DNA of 64,000 bases from Photorhabdus thracensis (GCF_001010285.1 NZ_CP011104.1:496001-560000), one strand, 5' to 3'; shown: positions 19,480 through 29,380, numbered from the stretch's first letter. The notes: generated by a model not told the origin, from the sequence alone. Translations and numbers: made by a program.

Positions 19480-20358
19480 TTAGAACATTTTTTTAGACCA
19501 GCTTAGTTTTGTGCTTAATGTATTGAAGTAATTATAATCTTTAGGATGGATGAGATTGAGCTTCTGTTTGCTGCGGCTAATAATTACATCCTCTCCATCC
19601 TGTATAGGCAGAACTATCTGGCTATCACAACTGACTTCATAATCGTTGCTGTTTTGGGAAAATTTCAGTCTGATGCTGCTTTCGCTACTGATGACCAATG
19701 GGCGGGCAGATAATGTATGCGGGAACATCGGCACCAGGACGATAGCATCCAGGTTAGGTGTCAGAATTGGCCCCCCCGCAGAGAGTGAGTAAGCAGTCGA
19801 ACCCGTTGGCGTTGCGATAATCAATCCGTCAGAGCGTTGGGAAAAAGCAAAACGTTCATCTATATAAACTTCGAATTCAATCATGTGAGCCACTTTCCCA
19901 GGATGGAGAACGACTTCGTTAATTGCGGTACTGATACGAGGTTTCTGGCCGTTTCTTCTGACTTGAGCTTCTAGTAGGAAACGGTGTTCGTTGCGATATT
20001 CGCCATCCAATACTTCAGAAAGTTGTTGCAAAGCATTATCAGGATCTAAGTCGGTCAGAAAACCTAGATTGCCTCTATTAATACCAATGACTTTAATATC
20101 ATAACGGGAAAGAACCCGGGCAGCCCCCAGCATATTGCCGTCGCCACCAACAACCACGGCTAAATCAGCTTGTTTACCAATTTCAGTCAGGCCGCCGGTC
20201 TGTGCATCTTTTAAACCAATATCTTTGGCTACCTGGCGATCAACAATGACGCAGTAACCTTTGGACTTTAACCAATGATAAAGCATCTCATGAGTGGCGA
20301 GTGCTTCTGGATGACGAGGATGGCCAACAATACCAATGCATTTGAATTTTTTATTCAT
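19480..20358 (-). CDS. nadK: NAD kinase
   Basis: 292 aa from the ATG at 20,358 ([20 protein letters not shown]); a start seven codons earlier is less likely by family length. The catalytic [24 protein letters not shown] and the nucleotide-binding [14 protein letters not shown] are all present. It phosphorylates NAD to NADP with ATP. It is divergent from grpE, the usual enterobacterial arrangement. Confidence 0.97.
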   Translation of the reverse strand: MNKKFKCIGIVGHPRHPEALATHEMLYHWLKSKGYCVIVDRQVAKDIGLKDAQTGGLTEIGKQADLAVVVGGDGNMLGAARVLSRYDIKVIGINRGNLGFLTDLDPDNALQQLSEVLDGEYRNEHRFLLEAQVRRNGQKPRISTAINEVVLHPGKVAHMIEFEVYIDERFAFSQRSDGLIIATPTGSTAYSLSAGGPILTPNLDAIVLVPMFPHTLSARPLVISSESSIRLKFSQNSNDYEVSCDSQIVLPIQDGEDVIISRSKQKLNLIHPKDYNYFNTLSTKLSWSKKMF

Positions 20359-20410
20359 CGTTGTAATTTCCTTCAGCAAGAGGTTTTGTCCTCACAATAT
20401 GACGGGTTCC

Positions 20411-20438
20411 CTTGAATCCCCAGTTTAGATCCCCATAA
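20411..20438 (+). promoter_or_regulatory. sigma-32 heat-shock promoter of grpE
   Basis: CTTGAA at 20,411-20,416 and CCCCATAA at 20,431-20,438, with a 14-base spacer, match the sigma-32 consensus almost exactly. It lies about 45 bases before the grpE start. Confidence 0.88.
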
Positions 20439-20481
20439 TAAGCTAAGTAGCGAGATTAATGCCAAATACGCGGAGATATTC

Positions 20482-21063
20482 ATGAGTAGTAAAGAACAAA
20501 AAATGCCTGACGAGCAAGTCTCGGAAGATATGGAAGTTGTATCTGAACAGCAAAACAGTGCGGATAAAGCAGAAGCATCAGAGACTGAAAGCGTTGTTGA
20601 GCCACGGGTCGCAGAGCTGGAAGAACAGCTCAGACAGGCACAACAGCGTGAACGTGACGCCATTTTGCGTGCTAAAGCTGAAGTTGAAAATATCCGTCGT
20701 CGTACTGAGCAAGACATAGAAAAAGCCCATAAATTCGCGCTGGAAAGATTTGCGAATGAACTGTTGCCGGTGATCGATAATCTTGAGCGTGCTCTGGAGG
20801 CAGCAGATCGCACCAATACCGAAATAGCGCCAATGCTTGAAGGTATTGAACTGACGTTGAAATCCTTCCTGGGGGCTGTTGGTAAATTTGGTATTGAAGT
20901 TGTCGGCGACACTGATATTCCTTTTAATCCTGAAGTTCATCAGGCCATGACCATGATGGAATCCGATCAGCATGAGCCGAATCATGTCATGATGGTCATG
21001 CAGAAAGGGTATACCTTAAATGGCCGCTTATTGCGCCCAGCAATGGTAGCCGTATCAAAGTAA
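20482..21063 (+). CDS. grpE: nucleotide exchange factor GrpE
   Basis: 193 aa. An acidic N-terminus is followed by a long coiled coil ([20 protein letters not shown] onward) and the C-terminal beta head with [20 protein letters not shown]. It drives ADP release from DnaK. The sigma-32 promoter upstream fits its heat-shock role. A terminator hairpin follows, now split from its T-run by an IS. Confidence 0.97.
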   Translation: MSSKEQKMPDEQVSEDMEVVSEQQNSADKAEASETESVVEPRVAELEEQLRQAQQRERDAILRAKAEVENIRRRTEQDIEKAHKFALERFANELLPVIDNLERALEAADRTNTEIAPMLEGIELTLKSFLGAVGKFGIEVVGDTDIPFNPEVHQAMTMMESDQHEPNHVMMVMQKGYTLNGRLLRPAMVAVSK

Positions 21064-21084
21064 TTTTAGCTCAGTGTAGATAAT

Positions 21085-21112
21085 CAATGCCGCTCCAACC
21101 GGAGCGGCATTT
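21085..21112 (+). repeat. left copy of the terminator duplicated by the IS1182-family element
   Basis: 28 bp starting CAATGCCGCTCCAACCGG and ending GGCATTT, containing the whole stem-loop of the grpE terminator. The identical 28 bp recurs at 22,695-22,722 on the other side of the IS. It is read as a long target duplication. Confidence 0.85.
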
Positions 21113-22694
21113 CAGACCGCTGACAAACCTCGTTGAAAATAACGGGATTTGTTCCTTTCATTGTGAATCATAATGCCATCCATTTTCCTCATTAAGCCAA
21201 TTTAATCGCCCGACAAGGCGTTATTTTCGCTTCTCCTGCAATGAAATGCTCGCTCTCCAGAGATAAAAACAACAAAGCATTGCGACCAGCAAGGCTATCT
21301 TCTTGATATTTTGGGCTGTGGCTGCCAAAAGACACTGTATTTGCACTTTTTGCAACCCACGGAAACGGGCATAGCGGTGCCCGTGATGTTGCTTCGCATC
21401 TGCAAAACTACGCTCTATCGTCTCCTTTCGCCGCTTGTAGGTTTTTTTACCCCACTCCGTTAGCCGGTTTTCCCTGGCCTGCTCTTTACTGTCCTCCCAG
21501 ACATGACGGGTTATCTTTTTGCCCCCTTTGGCCTGCGTACAGGACGCGCGTTTCGGGCAATACTGGCAGATATTCGCCGCGGCCTGATAATGCCGGTATC
21601 CCTCTCGGCTGGTTGTTTTATAAATCAACTTTTCGCCCTGAGGGCACACATAGCAGTCCTCCTGCTTGTCATAGGTAAAATGTTTTTTCTGGAAGACGTT
21701 CGACCCCTTATTCGGACGGCGGTAACCGATTATCGGCATGACACCTAACTGTTCCGTTAAGTAACAAACCGGGGCCGTAAAATAGCCCGCATCCAACCCA
21801 ACCGCGAGGGGATTGAGGGCAAAACGCTCTAACTGACGCGTCAAGCGCTTGATAAAAGGCTGGCTATCGTGGACATTACCCGGTGTGGCGTAGGTATCGG
21901 TGATAATACCGACTTGCCCATCCACGGTACGGTGGTCAAGGTAAAAGAACCCCCTGGGTTTGTTGGTCCGGTGCATAAACCCGCTTTCCGGATCAGTGGT
22001 ACTGACCTTCGTCTTTCTCTGCCGTTCCTTTAGGGCTGGCTTCAGGCTTTTTTTCCGGCTGCCGCCCGGTCTTCAGTGACGGCTTTATCCAGTGCATCAA
22101 AATAGGCGCCGGGGGGAACCGGCCGCATGACATTCTCCGATTTATGCGGATTGGCACTGGCTTTCAGGTGGGTGCTGTCGGTATAGAGTACGCGTCCGCC
22201 CACGAATCCTTTGGCCATCGCCTGTTCAACAATGTGGTCAAAAATCTGCTGGAAGACCGCGGTATGATTGAAACGGCGGCGGCGGTTCTGACTCAGGGTT
22301 GAGGCATCAGGGACCTTCTCTGTCAGTCCGAGGCGCAGAAACCAGCGGTAAGCCACATTAACCTGAATTTCCTGAACCAGACGGCGTTCACTGGGGACGC
22401 CAAACAAGTAGCCGAGTAACATCATTTTAATCAGCATGACCGGATCGATAGCAGGACGGCCATTATTGTGGCAATACAACGGGGCGACTAATTCGCGGAT
22501 AAATTCGAAATCAATGGCAGCATCGACTTGACGGACCAAATGATTTTTAGGGACCAGCTCGTCAAGCGAGAGCGTTTCTGGCGGGAAAGTCTGGAGAGGG
22601 GGGGATCTTAACATGGTGGCAAGCTCCGTTGAGTGAACGGAACTTAATTAAAACAAAATGCCGGATAAAAAACCAGCACTTTGTCAATAATCTG
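21113..22694 (-). mobile_element. IS1182-family insertion sequence, 1,582 bp
   Basis: The ends are CAGACCGCTGACAAA and, reversed, CAGATTATTGACAAA, which pair as imperfect inverted repeats. The element sits exactly between two identical 28-bp copies of the grpE/ung terminator. A partial relative lies at 54,496-55,270, also directly after a terminator. Confidence 0.85.
21221..22614 (-). CDS. IS1182-family transposase in two frames
   Basis: Frame 1 (22,614 to 22,042; 190 aa, MLRSPPLQTFPPETLSLDEL) holds the N-terminal domain and the first catalytic Asp (VLYTDSTHLKA). Frame 2 (open from about 22,066 to 21,221) carries VSTTDPESGFM, the second Asp (AVGLDAGYFTAP), the zinc-like CPKRASC, and the Glu region (RKETIERSFADAKQHHGHRY). 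They are joined by a -1 shift at an A-run (GGAAAAAAAGCC, 22,048-22,059). This reads A AAA AAA in frame 1, so either programmed frameshifting or a simple indel would explain it. Otherwise full length. Confidence 0.8.
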
Positions 22695-22726
22695 CAATGC
22701 CGCTCCAACCGGAGCGGCATTTTTTT
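22695..22726. terminator. terminator shared by grpE and ung
   Basis: GCCGCTCC / GGAGCGGC stem with a seven-T run on the plus strand, between two formerly convergent genes. It is the right-hand copy of the 28-bp duplication flanking the IS. Confidence 0.85.
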
Positions 22727-23405
22727 ACTGTAGCAACTCAGGTGTCCAGTTAATTGGCGCCATTCCTTGTTTTTCCAGTAATTCATTGACTTTTGAAAAG
22801 TGTTTACAACCAAAGAATCCTCTGTGGGCAGACAGCGGAGATGGATGAGGTGCTTTGAGGACATGGTGTTTATTGGCATCAATAAAGTTGCCTTTTTTCT
22901 GAGCGTGAGATCCCCAAAGAAGAAAAACTACGCCTGAACGGTGCTCGTTAATCGCAGCAATGACTTTATCAGTGAAAGTTTCCCAGCCCAGATTTGCGTG
23001 AGAGTGAGCGTTACCACGTTCTACGGTTAATACGGTATTGAGCAGGAGCACCCCTTGTTTGGCCCAACTGATGAGGCAGCCGTGATTTGGGCATTGGAAG
23101 CCAGGTATATCGGATACCAGCTCTTTGTACATATTGACCAGTGAAGGTGGAGCAGGAATACCAGGTTGAACTGAGAAAGAGAGGCCATGTGCCTGATTAG
23201 GGCCGTGGTAAGGATCTTGCCCAAGTATCACAACTTTAATATCAGCCAATTCGGTGTAGCGGAATGCATTAAATACATCCTGTTGCGGCGGATAAATGGT
23301 TTTACCTGCCTGACGCTCTTTAGCGACATAAGCCAGTGTGTCGAGAAAGTAAGGTTGTTTTTTCTCGTTACCGATCACGTCGTGCCATGTGAGAGATGCG
23401 GACAT
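22725..23405 (-). CDS. ung: uracil-DNA glycosylase
   Basis: 226 aa. Family-1 UDG motifs are complete: the catalytic loop [20 protein letters not shown] near residue 60 and the DNA-intercalation loop [14 protein letters not shown] near residue 187. It removes uracil from DNA in base-excision repair. In enterobacteria it normally lies near srmB on the same strand; here srmB is 30 kb away on the other strand, as expected from the inversion described below. Confidence 0.97.
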   Translation of the reverse strand: MSASLTWHDVIGNEKKQPYFLDTLAYVAKERQAGKTIYPPQQDVFNAFRYTELADIKVVILGQDPYHGPNQAHGLSFSVQPGIPAPPSLVNMYKELVSDIPGFQCPNHGCLISWAKQGVLLLNTVLTVERGNAHSHANLGWETFTDKVIAAINEHRSGVVFLLWGSHAQKKGNFIDANKHHVLKAPHPSPLSAHRGFFGCKHFSKVNELLEKQGMAPINWTPELLQ

Positions 23406-23938
23406 AGCAAATCCTTTTTATATAATTACCAGATGGACATTAGCTTACCGATTCCAAAATCATAGGGAAACCTTTAATGAACACTAAAACGAAATTTTTG
23501 ATAAATATTCCAATGTTGTAAAGTGTTTTTAAAAATTTATCAAAATAATTTCTCTGTAGTTGACTATAAATATTTATTTAAATCATAAGGTTGCAATATA
23601 TTTATAGTAACTATATGAAATTAACTGAGCTGAATCAATGGGTATCCTCATTCGTGTTAGTATACAAGCATCAGATATATTGGTTTGACCAAATAACCAG
23701 GATGATGTTCTTGATGATTTGATTTGTTGCATAAATGTGGAGATAGAAATGATTACAGGTATCCAAGTTGCTGATAAATACTAGGTAGAAATTGATTTGA
23801 TATCAGAGATAGAAATCACAATTCATTAATTTTATTAACAAAATTTAAACATTTATTTAACCTTGTGTTGTTCCCTGCCGATAGATTAATTGCACCAATT
23901 AAATAGCTAATTATTTTCAACTATCGTTAGGGAATTTT
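23406..23938 (+). other. 533-bp gap upstream of the lipase-like gene
   Basis: AT-rich spacer holding the divergent upstream regions of ung and the lipase-like gene. No conserved gene (for example grcA, which adjoins ung in E. coli) is present, and no strong promoter was recognised. Confidence 0.5.
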
Positions 23939-24151
23939 ATGAGTTTATCAATTGGTATCAATCTATCAATAGGTTCAGGTTTTCCTGTTTTAAATAATTT
24001 TCAACTTATTACATCACCTTCTGTTCCAACCGAGAATATTAAGAAAGCGGCCCCTGAAGTCTCTTCGCTCTCAGAAACGACTAAAAAGAACAATAGAATT
24101 TATCAAACATTAGTTAATGAACAGAGTATTAACATCAATGACAGGAATTAA
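23939..24151 (+). CDS. N-terminal segment of lipase-like protein, 70 aa
   Basis: ATG at 23,939 with AGGGAATTTT upstream, so translation start is credible. The Ser/Asn-rich, hydrophobic start (MSLSIGINLSIGSGFPVLNN) has no known domain and could be a secretion or linker segment. It overlaps the 24,117 frame by 35 bases and may be its true N-terminus lost by a frameshift, or a separate short gene. Unrecognised. Confidence 0.45.
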   Translation: MSLSIGINLSIGSGFPVLNNFQLITSPSVPTENIKKAAPEVSSLSETTKKNNRIYQTLVNEQSININDRN

Positions 24152-24584
24152 AGCAGAACAGATTAATGGTAAGCAATCTCATGAAATTGATTATATGTTG
24201 GCTTTGATCTCTGATGATGTCTATATAAAAACTACTATGGGAATTGGTGATTATGTCCGTCTTTCTGATGGCGAATTATTAAATGCAGGAATAGAACCGG
24301 CAAATTTGAGAAATGAAACAACAGGTTTTCAGGCAGGAATTTATCGTAATGGTGATCTCCATATCGTTGCTTTTGCGGGTACTAACGATTTGAAAGATAT
24401 ATTGACTAATTTACGGCAAGGTTTTGGGTTTGATGAAGCGCAATACCATTTTAATTCTGTATTAATGGTTAGTATTCAATCTAACTATAATCATAGAGAA
24501 GATATCATTGATAGTGTTCAAAAGCTTTTGAATGAAAATGAGGTTTACGACAAGTTGATATTGTTTCTTACAGATGTCAGGAGT
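24117..24584 (+). pseudogene. lipase-like fragment fused to a GT2 glycosyltransferase N-terminus, cut by ISAs1
   Basis: Residues about 8-113 (EIDYMLALISDDVY, then IYRNGDLHIVAFAGTNDLKD, then LRQGFGFDEAQYHF) match the N-half of class-3-lipase-like (DUF2974-type) proteins. The GHSLGG nucleophile elbow that should follow is absent. From about 24,455 the sequence instead resembles a GT2 start (VLMVSIQSNYNHREDIIDSV). The ISAs1 at 24,585 breaks it. Removing the IS and one target copy reads on in frame through SKAYSINQTVLLARRIN into the GT2 body at 25.9 kb. The chimaera could reflect an old deletion; the ATG at 24,466 may be the GT2 start. Confidence 0.5.
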
Positions 24585-25838
24585 CAGGGCGGGATTCCAC
24601 TTTGTATTTAATTTAATCAAAGATAAGTTGACTACGGAATTCCCCTGACCAAATGGCTCTTCGACGTTTAGCCGCCTGACTGTCTTTTATACTGGTATTC
24701 TGTTTAATCACATTTAATGCAATTCGGTTAAAAAGCGCCATTTGTGCAGCCCCATCAGGATCTTTGAGTGAGATAGCATCTTCTCGAAAAGTGACATCTA
24801 ATACCCAATGCAGCTCGTTTTCCACCGACCAGTGCCTTCTTATTGCCTTAGCCACGATTTCCGCCTCCAACGGTAGCGAGCTGACATACCAGCGTGAATC
24901 ACGATGGGGAGGCTGACCTTTTACGCTTCGTTCACTGACTACTTCAATAACACTTTGTATTGAAGGCCATTGCCGCCGAAGGACCTCCGGCAATACGGCA
25001 CGAATTTGCATGACATGCCGAAATTCTGTCCGTCCATGACCGCTATTTTTCTGCGTAAAGTCAACAAGCTCATCACTCTCATAATGCGAAGCAAAATACG
25101 ATTTGACCCATTCATGGAGGGTCTTTTGATTGCCTTTGAGACCGACAATAAAATCACCGCCGCGCTGAGTAATTAACGCAAGGGTTTCTTTCTGGCAATG
25201 CAGAGCATCCATAGTGACAATCGCGCCATCAAGCGCCAGTAATTCAATCAATTGTCTGGCAACCGGACCTTCCTGGCCTTTGCTTTCGGCTGCCTGATGG
25301 TATAGGGCTACACCGGATTCAACATCATAAGCACTGACCACATGCAGGGCTTCAAATAATGTCCCCTTACAGGTTCCTCTCAGGGTTTTTCCATCAATGG
25401 CGATAAGACTTTTTCCTGCCCTGACCCGACGCTGGTTGATCCAGGCATAAAAGGCTTCAACCAGTGCATCTTGCTCTATCATTTTGATAATATTAGCAAT
25501 ACAGTGACGACGGGGAATACCGTGAGTAAAATGCGTGTATTGTTTAAGCCACTCGCTCTGTAACTCCCCAAATTCCTGAATCGATTTCCAGCCAGAAGCG
25601 CCGCATAATACAGCGGAGAAGGCTAAAAAAATCACATCCATTAGCTCATGTTTTTTATTGATGTCAGAACGGGGGTCTTCTATCTTGCTGATAAAATTAA
25701 AAATACTCATTATTAGGATCGCTTTTTTATGGAAGAGAGAGATCTTAACGTTTTAATGAGAGAAATGCCTATAAAAAGTCATATTCTGATTTTTATTTAA
25801 CCAAAATAACCTTATTAAAAATGTGAGATCTCACCCTG
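24585..25838 (-). mobile_element. ISAs1-family element, copy 1 (1,254 bp)
   Basis: Ends CAGGGCGGGATT and, reversed, CAGGGTGAGATC. It is flanked by the exact 10-bp duplication TGTCAGGAGT (24,575-24,584 and 25,839-25,848). The copy at 37,991-39,244 has the same length and the same transposase protein. Confidence 0.95.
24613..25710 (-). CDS. ISAs1-family transposase
   Basis: 365 aa, identical in protein to the copy at 38,119. N-terminal DDE_Tnp_1-associated part (IEDPRSDINKKHELMDVIFL), then LIAIDGKTLRGT (Asp), VTMDALHCQKET (Asp) and RHWSVENELHWVLDVTF (Glu). Intact, so it may still be active. Confidence 0.93.
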   Translation of the reverse strand: MSIFNFISKIEDPRSDINKKHELMDVIFLAFSAVLCGASGWKSIQEFGELQSEWLKQYTHFTHGIPRRHCIANIIKMIEQDALVEAFYAWINQRRVRAGKSLIAIDGKTLRGTCKGTLFEALHVVSAYDVESGVALYHQAAESKGQEGPVARQLIELLALDGAIVTMDALHCQKETLALITQRGGDFIVGLKGNQKTLHEWVKSYFASHYESDELVDFTQKNSGHGRTEFRHVMQIRAVLPEVLRRQWPSIQSVIEVVSERSVKGQPPHRDSRWYVSSLPLEAEIVAKAIRRHWSVENELHWVLDVTFREDAISLKDPDGAAQMALFNRIALNVIKQNTSIKDSQAAKRRRAIWSGEFRSQLIFD

Positions 25839-25848
25839 TGTCAGGAGT

Positions 25849-26596
25849 AAAGCATATTCAATAAATCAAACTGTTCTTTTAGCAAGAAGGATAAACTGTT
25901 CAGCAGTTGGATGGATGGATGGATGATGATGTTATTCTATCTGATGATGCATTTTTACACCTGTATGAAGATCTTCGCCGCAGAAGGTTTATAGGGAGTT
26001 CTGGTGCATTGAAATGCCCGACACCGAAAAAATATCCTACTTCAAAATTTTTGAATTTTGCCAAAAATAAAATGTCTACAAAGAAAACAAAATATCCACA
26101 TGGCTGTTGTATGATGGTAGGTGTCTCATCAATAAAAAACTTGATTCCTGCCAGATATATTTGTGATGATGGTTTTTTCTTTTTTGAATTATTAGACATG
26201 AAATTAGAAAACCCTCAAAATAATATGAGGATCGTGGAAGAGTCTATATGTCAACATTATGTTGGAGGGAATGTTAAAGATACATATTTTCGCATACGTA
26301 GACCCATTATTAGCACTGTAGTCTATTGTGCTGATTACCAATTGGATAAGTGCTTGTATTATTTGAAAGAAGTTCAGTTCAATGGGTTGTTCCCCGCCAT
26401 GTTTATCAATGTACCTATTAAAGATAAAATTATAAAAAGTATACTTAAATTTATATTCTTAATATGGCATGTAATCATATTGATTGAGTTGTTTTTTAGA
26501 AGATTTTCAGGCAATCCGTTAAGAGAAATAGCATGGTCTGCATATTCTTGGGAAAAAACTGAAAGTTTGAAAGAAAAAAAATCTTTATTTGATTAA
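25849..26596 (+). pseudogene. GT2-type glycosyltransferase, main part, frameshifted at a GGAT repeat
   Basis: Continues the gene cut by ISAs1. (GGAT)4 at 25,909-25,924 places the upstream frame one base off from the downstream frame. With three repeats the frames join as AVGWMDDDVILSDDAF, which contains the DDD metal/nucleotide-sugar motif of GT2 enzymes, close to GlfT2-like galactofuranosyltransferases. Later parts are FIGSSGALKC, an RYICDDGFFFFEL segment, and a hydrophobic stretch (IFLIWHVIILIELFF) near the C-terminus that may anchor it to the membrane. The 229-aa piece starting at a TTG at 25,907 would lack the N-terminal nucleotide-binding strand. Confidence 0.65.
25909..25924 (+). repeat. 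tetranucleotide repeat (GGAT)4 in the glycosyltransferase gene
   Basis: Four tandem GGAT units directly before GATGATG. Three units would keep one open frame; four break it. This is a short slippage-prone tract at a functional motif. Confidence 0.85.
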
Positions 26597-26671
26597 TAAA
26601 ATTGTTTTGTCAAACTAGGTCATTAAATTAATAACGTCAAAATAGGGTTTACTATGGATATTTAAAAATAT

Positions 26672-27391
26672 ATGTCTTCATGTAGAAAGTCAATAATCCC
26701 TATCCTCGATCCATTTAAGTTTAATTATGAAATAAATATAAATAGATTATTAACCTTTCAAAAATATGCTCCTTTTTGTATAATAGCTAGTACGGATTGT
26801 GAAAACTTTGAGATGAAAGTATCTCCCTTTATAGCTGCCACATCGAAGATTAAAACCATCCCTATCATAACGCATTTTCCTCCTCAGAAACCAAACGGAT
26901 TTCCTTCATCACCTCACGCAGATGCATTTTTTGCCACATCAGTGATAAATTCCAATGTGGAATACTATAGCTCTTTATCATTAGAGAGAGAGTCCATCAA
27001 GCAGAGTATTGAAAAGTATGGTGACAACTGTTTAATCAGTTCTGCTGCTCTTGTTCTAGGTAATGATAAAAAGTCTCAAAAATTTGTTTATTCAAAAACT
27101 GTAGATCATTCAACAGAAAGTATTGCTAGAGCATTGGAAGGTATAGATTTCAATTTATTGAAGGTTTTTTACCTTTACTCAAGAAACAGAGTTATTTCTA
27201 ATGAAATATGCAGTTTTGTAAAATCTATTGTTGGAGATAATACACTGTTGTTTGTTAGTGGAGGAATATCAAACACTGAGCAGGTAAATAACCTGTTATA
27301 TTCTGGCGCTGATTTTGTTTCAATTTGAACTACATTTGAAGAAGTCAATTGGAATAACAACGCTATAAACATATTAAATAAAGAAAGAATA
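26672..27391 (+). pseudogene. GGGPS/PcrB-like prenyl-glyceryl-phosphate synthase homologue, nonsense-interrupted
   Basis: 218 aa are readable to a TGA at 27,326-27,328. Family features: THFPPQKPNGF, HADAFFATSVINSN (the DA.FF.S..NS pattern), and LLFVSGGISNTEQVNNLLYS with a following GADFVSI. In this family the next residue is the phosphate-binding Gly of a GT/GS motif; here GGA has become TGA, and the frame continues open with TTFEEVNWNNNAINILNKER to the IS edge. Family members are TIM barrels that put a prenyl chain on glycerol-1-phosphate (GGGPS, PcrB) or on 3-phosphoglycerate (MoeO5). Which of these it resembles most is not decided. Confidence 0.65.
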
Positions 27392-28106
27392 TATACCCAA
27401 GAAACTTCAAGATGCAGTTTTTAGCACCTGAAAATGGTCGTTAATCCTAGACATCAGCGAATCCGCTATATCCGGTAGCGTTGTGGTGAAAAATTTGAAG
27501 ACGTTGTCTCGAAATTCATGTTTATCCGCGAAATAACGGTTATTTCGAACATGTTCATTCATGACCTTCCATAATCGCTCTATCGGGTTTAAATTTGGAC
27601 TATAGGGAGGAAGGTAATGTAACTCAATATTGCTAACATAAGCCCACTCCTTCACAAGATGAGCTTTGTTGTAACCTGCCCCATCCACAATAAGATGAAT
27701 TTTTTGATGATAGTCAGGATAAGACTTTCTTATTTCATTGAAAAAACAGCAAATGTTGTAGTCATTGAGGGTCTGATATTCCTGGAACACGGTACGACCA
27801 ATGGCATTCAGGTTGAGTGCGCCCAATATATTCAGGCGAGTTCGGCTTCCTGTTGTTTTGACTGTTTTTTTCTCGCCTTTCCGCATCCAGCCATAACCGA
27901 GTTTGGTACCTTGAGTCGGGTGAACAGCGTCAAGAAAAAGGATGGGTTCGTCTTTCGCTGTGACTTTAAGATTCTCATCATATTCAATAAATTGTCGCTG
28001 TTTTTCTGCGTCGAATTTATGAGGGACGCCACAAGGTTAATGAGATGGTCACCCCCACCCTGTGAGAGGTACGCTAGCAGGGTATTTTATTTTAGAGGGA
28101 ACCATC

Positions 28107-29111
28107 ATGCAAAACGTTACGCTTATTGGTATCGATCTCGGTAAACATTCCTTCCATGTCCACTGTCAGGACAGGCAGGGTAACGCCCTGCTGCGTAAGA
28201 AGTTTTCCCGCACTCAGCTTATTAATTTTCTCGGTTCCTGCAAGGCTGCAACCGTAGTGATGGAGTCCTGCGGTGGGGCGCACTTTATGGCTCGCCGGAT
28301 CGCTGATTTAGGCCATGAGGCAAAGCTGATTTCTCCGCAGTTCGTCCGTCCTTTTGTTAAGAGTAACAAGAACGATTTTGTCGATGCTGAAGCTATCTGC
28401 GAGGCAGCTTCCCGGCCCTCCATGCGCTTTGTGCCCCCCCGCACAGAAGACCAACAGGCGATGGCCGCCCTCCATCGCGTCAGAGACTCACTGATACGGC
28501 AACGCGTTAAAACCACCAATCAGATGCACGCTTTTTTGCTGGAGTTCGGCGTCAGTCTGCCGCGCGGTATTGCCGTGATACGACGTCTGGCCGCTGTGCT
28601 GGAAGAAAATGACTTTCCGCCTTATCTGGCAAGGGTTCTGAGCAGACTCCACAGTCATTATGTTTACCTCAGCGGAGAAATTGAGGAAGTCGATAAGGAA
28701 CTGAAAACGCATCTGGCGGAAGATGAAACCGCGCAACGCCTGCTGACCATTCCTGGTGTTGGGCCGGTAACGGCGAGTCTGTTAGCCATGCGGCTGGGGG
28801 ACGGTAAAAACTATGCCAGCAGCCGTGACTTTGCGGCTTCAACAGGGCTGGTTCCCCGCCAGTACAGCACGGGTGGAAAAACGACACTGATGGGCATCAG
28901 CAAGCGGGGTGATAAAAATCTGAGGCAGCTGCTGGTACAGTGTGCCAGGGTCTTTATGCAGCGGCTGGAGCATAATCCAGGGCGTCTGGCAGAGTGGGTG
29001 AACAGGCAGCTTGCCCGCCATCACTCGAACGTTGTGGCGTGCGCGCTGGCGAATAAACTGGCACGAATAGCCTGGGCCGTTACGGCACATCAGACGGTGT
29101 TCATTAAATAA
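28107..29111 (+). CDS. IS110-family (IS1111-type) transposase, copy A
   Basis: 334 aa from the ATG at 28,107 (MQNVTLIGIDLGKHSFHVHC). It has the N-terminal DEDD nuclease (IGIDLGKHSF, KSNKNDFVDAEAICEA) and the C-terminal Tnp part (LLTIPGVGPVTASLLAM, then ASTGLVPRQYSTGGK). Subterminal inverted repeats ATGGTCACCCCC / GGGGGTGACCAT at 28,045 and 29,364 mark the IS1111-type layout. The earlier in-frame start at 28,062 has no ribosome-binding site. Confidence 0.92.
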   Translation: MQNVTLIGIDLGKHSFHVHCQDRQGNALLRKKFSRTQLINFLGSCKAATVVMESCGGAHFMARRIADLGHEAKLISPQFVRPFVKSNKNDFVDAEAICEAASRPSMRFVPPRTEDQQAMAALHRVRDSLIRQRVKTTNQMHAFLLEFGVSLPRGIAVIRRLAAVLEENDFPPYLARVLSRLHSHYVYLSGEIEEVDKELKTHLAEDETAQRLLTIPGVGPVTASLLAMRLGDGKNYASSRDFAASTGLVPRQYSTGGKTTLMGISKRGDKNLRQLLVQCARVFMQRLEHNPGRLAEWVNRQLARHHSNVVACALANKLARIAWAVTAHQTVFIK

Positions 29112-29380
29112 AAGAGCCAACGAAAAACTGCGTTAGCTCAGTAAGTTAAGCAGTTACCATCTGGTTTTGCGACGACAGATAATTGATGACATGAACGGCA
29201 TATCGGCCTGCTGATGAACCTGATATAAAAAATGGCTCTCTGAAGCCGACCGGTTTTTAAGGTTCGGCAGGCACGGAACTCATCGTGGCGCGGGCATGAC
29301 TGCTCACCAGACGCCGAATAGATTTACGCAAGCCCACCATACATCAAAATTTGTGTTGCAAAAACGGGGGTGACCATAGA
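29112..29380 (+). other. non-coding end of IS110-family element (candidate bridge/seek RNA region)
   Basis: About 270 bases between the transposase stop and the element end, without a coding frame, conserved in both copies. IS110/IS1111 elements carry an RNA in such a region that guides target choice. Location fits; structure was not computed. Confidence 0.45.
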
